A DNA stretch of 64,000 nt, taken from Boswellia sacra (taxonomy: Eukaryota; Streptophyta; Magnoliopsida; Sapindales; Burseraceae). The notes under the pieces are model-generated. The model was given only the letters and a program-made list of their open reading frames with translations, was not told where the DNA came from and ran no database searches. Shown here one piece after another: positions 25,275 to 35,810 of the stretch; position 1 is the first letter of the stretch; the number at the start of each line of letters is the position of its first letter. Made by a program: the position numbers and the translations under genes. The DNA lies in contig SNVD02013576.1 of assembly GCA_013180625.2 (NCBI GenBank), positions 19,252 through 83,251 on the forward strand, read 5' to 3'.

Positions 25275-25520
25275 TATAGAGAAAAGATATTTAGTATGCG
25301 AAGCCATATCTTTCATTGACTACTACTGCAAATATATACATTCTTGTAAAAAGAACAAGATTGGTATCTTGCTAAACAAAAGGAGAAAAAGAAGAGATTA
25401 CAAATATACAAGGCAAGTGCACAGTAATTGATCTCCAAGATTAAGGATGACTACGTTGCATGATTTGTGCCAAAATCATAGTTGGACTTATAAGCTTGCA
25501 CAATCATTTCCTTCCTTATA
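25275..25520 (-). repeat. 5' LTR of TATA-ended Copia element
   Basis: 246 bp, tatagag...ccttata on plus, followed by target duplication CTGCT. Confidence 0.9.
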
Positions 25521-25525
25521 CTGCT

Positions 25526-26528
25526 AACACTCTGTGTTTTCGGTTTCTCTTTAATGGGTAATTGCATAAACAACCAAAATTAGAGGAGATATCGAAAAAT
25601 CATGTTTTTAAAAAACATCTCATAATCACGTTCCTTTTTTTTATTTTTTTATTTTTACAATCGATCTCTAATGATTTACCTGACTACTCAACAACTCTTT
25701 TTGCTCTTGGAAGTGTTCAGTCTTTTAACACAACATATTAACTTATAGACTTGTAATACAATATAGGCAAAAAAAAAAAAATAAATAAATAAAAATTTGT
25801 CATACTGTAATTATAATGTGAAAATTTTTAAAGTGTGATATTTTTTGAATGATCCTTAGGGAGCGATTTTCTTTTCTTTTATTTTCTTTTTCTTTTTATC
25901 TGAAATCTATATAGATCTTAATTAAATTAAAATTTGAATAGGTCTGAATATAAAAATCTGAATGATATGTTTTTTTTTTTCATTTTAATATATGAATTGA
26001 AATGTCTTAAAACTAATGATTTTACATATATATCTCTATTTATATATATTATTTTCACATGTGATTTTATTTCATATGGTAAAAATATTTGCATACCAAA
26101 ATTTATTATGAATTTAATTTATTTAAATGTGTATAATCGAGTAAAATTTTTTTAAAATTGATATATAAATAAGCTAAATGACCATAAAATAATTTTGAAA
26201 ATATAAAGAAAATCATAATATAAAATTAGAAATAAATAATAATGTTCCAAATTAAAATATTAGGCTATGTACATAAATGAAATTTATAAGGGCATTTATG
26301 AGAATTAGAGAAGTAATAAATGATTTAGACATTTGTATTCAGATAAAAGCTAAAATTTTTAGCTTTTTTCAATTTAGATGAAAATGTCTAGATTAGATTA
26401 AGTAAAAAAACAAACATCATGAAAATATCGGAAGTTTGAGAATAAGTTAAATTTGACTCAAGACCAAAAAGCAATTAGCCCGTTGGTTTTGATATTTTGC
26501 ATAGAAATACTCTTATTACATCTCCATT

Positions 26529-26581
<53 letters not shown>

Positions 26582-27415
26582 ATGTTTATGACTAGAATAA
26601 TACAAAGGCTTTGACCTTTCGTTATGTATAATTAGTCAGGTTGCAGTCATATAATTAGGCAGTAAGCAATATCTCTAACTTGTTCAAAATTGAAGTGATG
26701 TTTGGTTTGATTTAAAATCAAAATATCAATTCCCCGTCAAACCTACCCACCTTAGACGTTTGGTCTTCTGTGAACCAATCAGACTTGATACAACAAAATT
26801 CTAGACTCAACCTAGCTAGGGTAACTTTTCCCAATCTTCTCTATCGGCAAATTAACTAAAAATACATGCATGCAGCTAGAGGTAATTATATAATTGTGAA
26901 AAGCTAGGCTATATCATGCTAGACAGCAAGACATATTATCTATTTCCATTTATACTCAATGGAGAGATATCTTATATATGAGTCGCGCGTGAGCACTTTG
27001 GAAGCAGCAACTTTTGATGTTGAATTTCTTTCTATCTTTAATGTTTGTACATAAGGGTAGTCTGTATATTCCAATCAAAGGCTAATAATTTCACTTTTGC
27101 AACTACTAATTAACTATAATCTTCCCTTTATTGTCTCTTTGCATTGCATATATGTGATTAGTCTTTCACACTTCTATGACTTTTGCAGGCGCAGCCAATG
27201 GAAAAGGCAACTGCTAATTGCAGGTAAGAATTGATGGGAAGAGGACACATGCATGATCAAAGTTATATATAAAAATTAAGAATGGATTGATTCACTTTTA
27301 TATGAGGAAATTGAAATATAATTATAATTGTTGAGTTAGAGTAGTTCATTTTGATCCAACTTCTGTTGTTTATTATTGTTGTTATGGACTATATCACTGA
27401 AGTTCTCATGATCAT
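25526..27415. other. Non-coding remainder of the LRK10L locus, AT-rich
   Basis: No exon recognised until 27416. Contains a (CT)n then (AT)n microsatellite at 26531-26580. Probably former intron or degraded exon sequence of the receptor-kinase gene. Confidence 0.45.
26531..26580. repeat. Compound microsatellite (CT)n(AT)n
   Basis: About 15 CT units followed directly by about 10 AT units. Confidence 0.97.
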
Positions 27416-27606
27416 GTGGCTTCAACTTTGTCTGAAGGCGCTACAATTGGAAGCTGTTCTATTGTGCTCGTAGTTTTACTATTCATTTTCAGAAACAGAA
27501 TTTCACCATTCTTCAAGAAATCCTATTCTAGAAAGAGTCAAAGACCACCAAATCATGGACTAAATGTCAAGCAGTTCATTAAAACCTATAGATCAACTTT
27601 ACTTAC
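27416..27606 (+). pseudogene. LRK10L-type receptor kinase, transmembrane/juxtamembrane exon
   Basis: Reads a transmembrane segment (GSCSIVLVVLLFIF) then a basic stop-transfer and juxtamembrane stretch (FFKKSYSRKS, LNVKQFIKTYRS) resembling the NVE-F-L-NYGSL block before the kinase domain of LRK10L proteins. Interrupted at 27607 by a Sirevirus LTR, so the kinase exon is lost or lies beyond the nest. Same gene as 19921-20774, by order and strand. Confidence 0.6.
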
Positions 27607-28477
27607 TGTAAGTTTTGAAAGTATGCAATTATAAGAAATTTAATAGTAAACTGTAAAATAAATCGGCACAGGAGGATTTTTACGTAGTTCGGTTATAAAA
27701 CCTACATCCACGGACAGTCATAGAGCTGCAATTCACTAAGTTCTTGTTTGTACAATCTTTAGGATCTTTTACAGTACTGACTCACTCTCACACACTGACC
27801 TAATCTTTGTAAAATAAAATCCCGTCAAGATCTTAAACTCTAGTGACACAGCCCACTCTTTGTCACAGATAACTTAACAACACACTGTTAAGTTATTCAT
27901 AACAAACAAAGTCTGACGTTGAATTATATAAACACTTAACCTGCAAGTTATCCTAAGTGTCTACTAACTCACACAGACCTAATCAACAATTCATGTACGA
28001 TTACAACCTCTCATACATGAATCAAAGACTCATCAAATCAAAGAAGCATTCCTATTTGCATTGAAGCTCTCCTCTCTTTAATTCTTGGAATGCCGAAACC
28101 TAAACTCACACAACACACCACATAATCAGCATACTCAGTTATGTAAAAATAACTTTGTATATATAGTGGTATGCCTGGACGAAATCTTCTTAGAATCCTG
28201 TAAAAATTCTAATCAAAATCATATTAGGATAAGGAGAAATATAATAGGAAGATATATAATTAAACTTCTAAAAGAATTAGGACATAAATAAATATTCTCA
28301 TATTTTAATTAGGATACAAGAAACAATATCCTAATCTAAGAAGATATTTATTATAAACCAAATACTTCCTAAAATATACTTCTAAAAACAGTAAAATAGG
28401 AAACAACATAATATTCTAGTTTTATCACAAGTTGGACAAAATATCATGTGCATGGCACATGCACGTTGACACCAACT
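27607..28477 (-). repeat. 3' LTR of second Sirevirus copy
   Basis: 871 bp, clearly related to 5658-6700 (the cggcacaggaggatttttac block and others). It lacks the CGACACTAGA minisatellite altogether, and its outer border reads ACCAACT instead of ACCAACA. Confidence 0.85.
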
Positions 28478-28991
28478 ATCTCCCCCTTTTTAGCAACTTG
28501 TGATGAAAACACGAAACTGTTTCTGATCAAAGAAAATCACACATGATAAGCCAATCATAAAAATAAGCTATCATGAAATAGCAAACAGAAAATATCATGT
28601 GTAAAGAATAAACCAGTGTGCTGTTACAATTCTCATAATAGAACACTGTATGAATATGTATATCCTGCATTTTCAACACAAAGTGAAGTTGTTAAACTGA
28701 TCAAGCAACACGTTAATCAATTCATGATCAGAGCAATCGGATCAACAATGAAATTAGATCATGCAAACCATTCATCAAATCAAGATAACACAAACACACA
28801 AACACAGTAAAAACACAAAGCATCAAAATAGTCTTACTAGTCTTACTCCCCCTTACTCCTTACTAACATAATTCTCATCAGCAGTAACAAAAACATCAAA
28901 CAGACAAAACAAAGTTAACAAAAAAACAATTATATTAGAAAAAATATCAACTCCTTCTCCCCCTTGATTTCAGCACAAGTGCCAAAAGCAC

Positions 28992-29315
28992 TTAACGAAG
29001 TCTTGGAGACTTGTGAACTGGTAGGGAAGAGGAACTGTCAGGATGCTTCTTGAATCTGTTAACCTTCTCTTTATATCTTTTCATGGTTATGGTAGGAGTT
29101 GGCTGCTCAGAAGCCTCAAGAGCAGGTTGTTCTTCAGCTGTCTCAGAGGAAGTGGCAGTTACTTTAGCTACAACTCTGCGAATCTCCTTATCAAGTCTTT
29201 TTGCACTGGTTTCTGTTGTGTGTAACTCAACAGCAGGTTGTTGAGTGGGAACCAGTGATTCTTCAGCAAATATAGATGGTGGAGATATGGCTGGTGTAGT
29301 TACTTTTTCAGCAGG
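28992..29315 (-). pseudogene. C-terminal part of Sirevirus additional ORF
   Basis: Reads Pro/Glu/Ser-rich text ending RFKKHPDSSSSLPVHKSPRL plus Arg and stop (TAA 28992-28994). It parallels the end of the ORF at 7077 and shows that this tail is a conserved family feature. Truncated at 29315 by the Gypsy insertion. Confidence 0.75.
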
Positions 29316-30727
29316 TGATAAGTGTCTATTTATATATCATTTTCATATCAATTCGTCCATGTTTCTTTGCTATATTCCTTGGTATTTTTATGTTTTTGTG
29401 TGGTTTTGATATTTGTAGGAGTTTTGGAGCAACTTGCACAAAAATGGAGTAAAACCCTTCATTTTCACCTCTGCTAGTCAGTGATCTTCTCGGATTTAAT
29501 TGTATTGATATACAATGAACCCGATGACATATTATATACCGTTGGAAAGCTCTCGAAGTCTATTTTCTGGAGAAATTTACGGTTTATAAATCCATTCAGT
29601 GTACCAAAAGTTGTAATCAAAACAGTGTGAGAAGTATAGAAATGTAATTCCACAAATCACTGTAGCATGTATAATACGGGACACTGTAGCAGGTTACTGT
29701 AGCAGAGTATTTAAACACATTTTAGGGTTTTATTTTCATAACTTGAAGAGGGGAGAACGTGGTGGAGGCTGCAGCTCTGGAATTCTTTCATCTCTTGGAG
29801 TTCTTGAAGGAGAAAGGAAGCTTGGAAAGAGGAAGAACTACAATCCAAAGAGAATTACATCAAATTTGCTAAGTTTTTCCCTTCCCTTTCATTTTCTGGA
29901 ATGTCTCCATGTTGTATTGTATTTACCACGTTCTTAAACATGTGTAACTGAATCTGAATTGGTTGAGGGTGATTTCAAAGCCCTTGATATGGTTTTTGTG
30001 AAGTTGATTGTGTAAGAATTGTTATCCAATTCTCTAATTGAAGTTGCTTGTATTTTCCCATATCTAATGCTTATGATTGCTTGCTGGATTGTATTTGGGT
30101 GGCCAACTGAATATAATCTGGTTGTTGTCTATTGCTAGACTAGAAATCTTGATCCGTAATTGTCTTGAATTTCTAATCATTAGTAGCAAAATTGTGATCA
30201 GAGATTGCAATTGGAGAATACAACCTAAGTTAAATAATCCGAGCTTGTGTGTTTATTGCTTAGATCAACCTATCTTTCTTATCGTAATGCATCCATTGAA
30301 TTAAACTCAGAGAGCTTGTTCTAGGTTGTTTAATGGATAGAGATTAAATAAAGAGCTTGTTTTATTTAACAACAAAGTAAGGAAAGATTGGGATAACAGA
30401 GCTTGTTGTTATCTACGGTTGATAATTTCAATGCTGTAATTGGATGACAATTCTATGATTAATTCGCAAATCCATATCTTGTGGCAGAGAAGGATCCCTT
30501 AACCAAGTTTCTCTCATTGATTTTTCACTCAAATTAACTTTCTGTTTTGTTATTCTTCATTTGCATTTTATTTCATTTAGTTAATCAATCAACAAAACCC
30601 CCCCTATTTAGTTTATTGTTGCTGGAAAATAACAAATTCAATTAGAATCAATCCTCGTGGGAACGATATCTTACTCATCACTTTATTACTTGTGCGACTA
30701 GTATACTTGCTAGTTTCGAACGCATCA
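29316..30727 (+). repeat. 5' LTR of Gypsy element
   Basis: 1412 bp, TGATAAGTGTC to CGAACGCATCA. Contains short repeated ctgtagc words (29650-29705) upstream of a TATTTAAA-like box (about 29708). Parts of the same LTR recur at 52345-53536 and 53575-54774. Confidence 0.9.
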
Positions 30728-30733
30728 AGTTTT

Positions 30734-30751
30734 TGGCGCTGTTGCCGGGGA
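30734..30751 (+). other. Primer-binding site, tRNA-Asp type
   Basis: TGGCGCTGTTGCCGGGGA, a few bases after the LTR. It matches the Athila/Ogre-type site (TGGCGCCGTTGCCGGGGA) with one mismatch. Confidence 0.85.
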
Positions 30752-30840
30752 TTGATTTTCTAATCGATTTGTTATTTTGTTTTCATTATTGATTCGTATT
30801 TTGTTTGTTTTTCTTTTCTGATTGTTTGTGTTTAGGTGAC

Positions 30841-32385
30841 ATGGCAGTAAACTTCCATCAATTCAGTGGCGGATTTGAGCCACAACTACCATGGAGAGTA
30901 AATGAGAAATGATATGCATGTGAGGTATATTCTACCATGGAGCATCCAATCGACATGTATCCAACTTTGCAAGGAGATATGGAACAAGCCAATGCCATGG
31001 ATGGATTTCTAGGACAAACAAGGCAATGGTATGATCCCTTCTCTAACACTTACAATGCTGGATGGGAAGATCACCCTAATTTCAGTTACTGGAATCATCA
31101 ACCAATCATCCCAAATGGCATACCAAATTGGCCACAAGGTTTCAATCAACCTAGAGTGCAGCAACCATTTCAAATGCAACCACCACCAATGCCACATCCA
31201 GCACCACAACCAGCTTCACAAAACTCAAGTATGTCTCTCCAGGATATTGTTAATGCACTTGCCACTAACACAATGCAATTCCAGCAGGAAACTGGGGCAA
31301 GTATCCAAAACCTCGCAAATCAAATGGGACAATTGGCTACTAGCATGAGCAAATTCGAGGGCCAATGCTCAGAAAAATTATCTTCTCAAACAGTGATCAA
31401 TCCAGAGAATGCTTGTGCGATAACTTTGCGAAGTGGAGAGCAAATTCGAAGTGGAGAGCAAATGGAAACTGGGGCAAGTATCCAAAATCTGGCAAAGAAA
31501 TCACAAACTGATGAAGGAGATGACACCACATCCACCATGAACAAAACATTGACTTCTCAGGTAAATCCTATAACTCCTATTCCTTCATATGTTACTCCTC
31601 CACCTTTTCCTAGCAGATTGGCAAAATTGAAGAAGGAGGAACAAGAACAAGGAATCCTGGAAACATCTCACAAAATCGAGGTAAATATACCACTTCTGGA
31701 TGCTATCGAGCAAGTACCTCGTTATATAAAATGTCTCAAAGAGTTATGCACTAGCAAGAGAAATTTAAAAGGGAATGAGAAAGTAAGTGTGGGGGAAAAT
31801 GTTTCAGCTGTATTGCAAAGAAAAATTCCTCCGAAATGCAAAGATCTAGTTGCCATTATTGATTCTTTGCCACAACAATGTTTTGAGTTAACTCGCAAGG
31901 ATGGATTGAAAATGGCTATTAGTGAGCACATAGGGACAGAAAATTCCAAAGAACCAAGACGGTTGATACAAGTGTCCAAAGAAATGGAGGAAGCTATGGC
32001 ATGCTTAGATGAGAGTATAGCTATAATCACAAACAGGTATGATGTTTTGTACATTGAATTGCTTTTATCTAATGAGAAACTTCTTCCTTCTTTGATGAAA
32101 GCCAATACCTTGGAGCTTAAGCTACTTCCAGATTATTTGAGACATGTGTTTTTGGGTGAGAATGATTCTTTGCCAGTTATAATATAAATGGGCCTTGCAC
32201 CACTACAAGAAGAGAAACTCATCCAAGTAATTAGAAATTACAAAATACCTATTGGGTGGACGATTGCTAACATCCAAGACCCAACCGTATGCTTGCACCA
32301 TTTCTTGTTGGAAGAAGGATCCAAGCCCACTAGAGAAGCACAGCGGAGATTGGATCCTCCCATGATGGAACCAACGTCGGGCTGA
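30841..32385 (+). pseudogene. Gypsy gag/pol remnant with internal deletions
   Basis: ATG 30841 (MAVNFHQFSGG) meets an in-frame TGA at 30910; the frame continues from 30937 to 32187. It reads a Gln/Pro-rich linker, NALATNTMQFQQETGASIQN, ACAITLRSG, PPPFPSRLAKLKKEEQEQG, NIPLLDAIEQVPRYIK, KGNEKVSVGENVSAVLQRK and KLLPDYLRHVFLGEN, the end of gag through the protease/RT approach in Athila-type elements. After a stop the RT N-terminus follows (LQEEKLIQVIRNYKIPIGWT, KPTREAQRRLDPPMM), then jumps to a 3' non-coding stretch. Gag core, catalytic RT, RNase H and integrase are missing. QFQQETGASIQN-like text is partly duplicated near 31465. Confidence 0.85.
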
Positions 32386-32856
32386 GGACGTTAAACCAAG
32401 CGCTTATTGGGAGGCAACCCAATGTTTTTGCAAAATAAATTAAAAAAAAAGAAAAGAAAAATAAAATAAGGTAATAATGATCGATTTTTTGTGTCTCGAG
32501 AAGATTCCTTTCGTAGGCCATCAAATTGATCAGGTTTTATCTCTCTTTGACATCTGTCTCATTTGTTTTTATTTGTTTTTACTTGTTTTTTTTACTTTTG
32601 TTTGTTATTGTGTTGTTATCTCTTTTATGTGTCTTTAGTTTCGTCTCTACTCTTTTCTTTTCCTTCCTTTGTTTAATTTGATTATTTTGTACTTCGAATT
32701 CATTTGTGCAACAGCTTGAGGAAACATTCAAACGGGAGTTGAAGCCATTGTTCGAAGGTTTTGAAACGTGCATTCTGCGCATTTGAAACGTGCATATCTG
32801 GGAGAAGAACAAACTCAATCGCATTATCGGTAATATCTTTCCTTTTCTCCTCTTCC

Positions 32857-33411
32857 ATGGATGCTGATATCTTTCTGTCGAACCTTCGTAAATATTTCCC
32901 TTCACTTCCTCAAAATGCTGTGTTTCAAATTTATAAAGTACGGATGACTAGACTTTGGGCATTGATGCTCCTAAATGTGCCTGCTGATATCCGATGGCTT
33001 ATCGAAGCCAAGGTGAGATTGTCCGGTGAGCCGGACATTAATCTCGCAAAATACATGCCTGGTCTAGGAAAGAGCTACTACGCCAAGAGGCGAAGAGCGA
33101 AAAGGTTACAAGTATGTTATAAATGTGCTAGATGGAATTGTAACCAGACTTGTCGTTCATTAGGTTTTGCGTCCAGGAATAGAGAAGATAAACTTTCATT
33201 TATTAAGAATGGTTTGAGTAATGAGTCGCTGGATAATGTTTTGTTAACTCTCGAGTCACATTCTTGTGGACTTGTTCAGCGTGAATTGCTTAATCTATGG
33301 ACACAATTTCGTGATGAATTGCAGTGTTATAGTCTAGGGAATCTGACTAAAAACGACCCTGTTTGCCAGTTTATAAGAAAACTGGATGGGAAGCAAATCC
33401 CCGACTCATAG
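32857..33411 (+). CDS. Unknown retroelement ORF with cysteine-rich motif
   Basis: 184 codons from ATG 32857 (MDADIFLSNLRKYFPSLPQ) to TAG 33409-33411. An upstream frame from 32761 exists, but 32857 follows a CT-rich tract and begins the better-composed protein. Seen: a basic segment KSYYAKRRRAKR followed by CYKCARWNCNQTC (CX2CX4CX3C, knuckle-like but without His), then a Leu-rich helical half. I do not recognise the family. It is intact, on the same strand as gag, and placed between the pol remnant and the LOG gene. It may be an element-specific nucleic-acid-binding protein or a captured host ORF. Confidence 0.5.
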   Translation: MDADIFLSNLRKYFPSLPQNAVFQIYKVRMTRLWALMLLNVPADIRWLIEAKVRLSGEPDINLAKYMPGLGKSYYAKRRRAKRLQVCYKCARWNCNQTCRSLGFASRNREDKLSFIKNGLSNESLDNVLLTLESHSCGLVQRELLNLWTQFRDELQCYSLGNLTKNDPVCQFIRKLDGKQIPDS

Positions 33412-33656
33412 AAGGCGTTTCAGCCGTTACTGGACGTAAAACCAGAGGAAGATGTGAGCCACAATCACAACTACTTGTATATTTGAATGTGTGTTTTTGT
33501 TGTCAAATTTCTTTTTTCTTGTTTTGTTTGATCTAATTATCAATGTTGGTTTTGTGTTATTGTTGTTGTTGATTTTGTTTCTTTTAATTTCAAGTTTTCT
33601 TTTTGACAAACCATATGACTACCCCATGACATAAGCACACGTGGGAGACAAGTGTG
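33412..33656 (+). other. Gypsy internal non-coding DNA up to CACTA insertion
   Basis: T-rich stretch. Its last 20-odd bases (cacgtgggagacaagtgtgg) are the end of a unit of the 67-bp repeat that resumes after the CACTA at 49315, proving that both flanks were once contiguous. Confidence 0.7.
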
Positions 33657-33659
33657 GAG

Positions 33660-34620
33660 CACTACAAGAAAAAAGTAAATATTTGACTGTTTTTAGCCGT
33701 CAAATATGATAATATTTGACGGTTTTTGCGTGTCATATATGTCACCGTCAAATATGATAATAGTTAACCGTTGGTCAAACAGTCAAATATTCACTATAGC
33801 ATTATTTGACTCTTACAAAACAGTCAAGTTTGTATACCTTTAGATTTAAATTTTAGGCTTTATTTGACGGTTTATTGAAGAAATATTTGACATTAACCGT
33901 CAAATATGACAAAGTAACGGTCAAAATTTTTAAATTTTTGTTAATAATATTTGACAGTAACCGTCAAATATTATGAACCTAACGGTCGAATTTTTTAAAA
34001 TTTGACTGCTTATAACCGTCAAATATTATGCAGTAACCGTCAAGTTTTACAAAATTTTTTCCATATTTGATTGCTTTTGAGCGTCAAGTATGTGAGCATA
34101 GAATAATATTTGACTCTTTTTGACAGACAAATATTATTACTTTAATACTTGACCCTTTCGATACTGTCAAGTATGACAAATATTTTGGCTAATATTTGAC
34201 TCTTTACGAAACATATTTGATTGCTTTTGACCGTCAAGTATGTGAGCTATTGGACAGTCAAATATTATTACTTACTTGACCGTTTCAACACTGTCAAGTA
34301 TAACAAAAATTAAAATCAAATTTTTCCATATTTGATTCCTTTTGACCGTCAAGTATGTCAGTATTATTATTTGACTTTTTTGACCGACAAATATTTTGAC
34401 TCATATTTGACTCTTCTCATATTTGACTGTTTATTATACTTGTCGGTTTAGACACTGTCATGTATTACAGAACTCATATTTGACTTATTGTGTCAAATAT
34501 TACCCCAATTTTTAGCTCATATTTGACTGTTTATTAATAGATAACCGTCAAATATGACATATTCAACCCATATTTGACGGTTTGTTATTGTCAACTTTTT
34601 GGGAATGACCAAATCATTAA
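33660..34620. repeat. CACTA left subterminal repeat region
   Basis: Dense array of short repeats in both orientations, consensus ATATTTGAC and its complement GTCAAATAT, often as small inverted pairs around 10-25 bp spacers. The same word recurs sparsely at the right end (49180-49300). In En/Spm elements such subterminal repeats bind the TNPA-type protein; the TTGAC core is also a WRKY W-box core. Confidence 0.9.
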
Positions 34621-34642
34621 ACCTGAACTATCAAGTATGTAT

Positions 34643-34693
<51 letters not shown>

Positions 34694-35810
34694 ATATTTT
34701 TCAAAAAAATTATAATCTTTCTACATAATACAAATAGAATTGGCTGATACATTTTAGTTAATAACTACGTACCATGGCTATTATTTGCTTCCTAGCAAGT
34801 CTTCAAGGGTGCAGCTAATTATAATATAAAAGCATTTCATGGCTTAATATAATTAATAAAGAGATCAAAGTCCTTGATCTTAAAGAATTAACCCCAGTAT
34901 GTCAAATGTTGCAGCATAACATCCTTCACAACTATGAGTCCAAAACAGAAAATTAATGGTAGGAAATTATACCAAAACAATAAAGAAGAATAATATAACA
35001 GGACAACAAATGAATGATTACAGAGTAGCGTTCTTGTCCAACTGGCATAACTCTGTGAAGGGTTGACCTACAAGAGAGGACACACGTTAAGATAACAAAA
35101 CTCGCCCTTGCTAAATAAACCACTCAATATTAGCATTAGTTTAATAAAAACATATTCATTTGAGCCTAGAACATGTATATTACTCAATGGAGAAAATGAA
35201 AAGTTGGTTCAGTTAGCAGAGTGATAAATTACCGAAATAAACAATTAGTCCATCTCTCCATCATGTCTACAGTATTTACAATGAATGCCCTGCAGTAGAC
35301 TAAAGTTCTGAATCCAGAATTTCAAAGCAACTTACCATCCAAGATGTTCTGCGACATACCGGATTCTCTCCCTCACTCGAATTAAAATTCAAAAAATAAA
35401 AAGTAACAAAATAGTTGATTTTATTGAGTTGTATTTGTCTATTGAGAACGATGAATGCAGAGTGATGAGTGATGGGAGGGAAAAGCATCGATCAATGAAA
35501 ACTAAGAAGAATGAAAGAGGAAAAGAAAGCGGCTAGGAAATTAAACAGACAAAATGGATTATGGATGTTTAGCATTCTTTTGAACCAGACCAGTGTTCAA
35601 TTAACATTAATATAAAATGTCCAAGCCTTTGAAGCTTTGGTGGTCAATACAGAAGAAACTAAAAGGTGTACAGAAAATTGCAAATAAGTCAATCTTGCTA
35701 GAATCCGTTGGAATCCAAGATTCTGAAACATCAAACTTTAACATATAGCTCACAGACTGATAGAAAAGGAGTAACAAATTAATATTTGTCAAGGGGATGC
35801 CAAGACTAAC
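34621..35810. other. CACTA interior, mostly non-coding
   Basis: (AT)n-rich microsatellite at about 34641-34690. On minus, short exon-like stretches ending in GT donors are visible (RERIRYVAEHLGW before a donor near 35333), but I cannot assign them. Otherwise nothing recognised. Confidence 0.4.

Larger units (their letters stand above)
20780..25520 (-). mobile_element. Ty1/Copia element with non-canonical TATA...TATA ends
   Basis: A 4.7-kb minus-strand element with 242/246-bp LTRs (20780-21021, 25275-25520) and a 5-bp target duplication CTGCT (20775-20779, 25521-25525). The LTRs begin and end with TATA instead of TG...CA. A Met-tRNA primer site abuts the 5' LTR. Gag, protease, integrase, RT and RNase H follow in Copia order with frameshifts and stops. 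Small size, short LTRs and a UBN2-type gag suggest the Ale/Retrofit lineage (inference). It sits inside the LRK10L pseudogene. Confidence 0.9.
27607..29315 (-). mobile_element. Second Sirevirus-like copy, 3' end only, truncated by nested Gypsy insertion
   Basis: An LTR at 27607-28477 is followed by the same polypurine tract (about 28478-28492) and the C-terminal part of the same additional ORF as the element at 5658. It has the same orientation. It stops at 29315, where the Gypsy LTR begins; the rest (pol, gag, 5' LTR) should lie beyond the Gypsy element and is not seen in this assembly. Confidence 0.85.

Noticed and set aside
30077..30304. Conserved small frame in the Gypsy LTR, recurring at 52887-53183 and 54051-54233
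   Set aside because: Recurs only because the LTR recurs; lengths and frames vary with indels and it resembles no protein.
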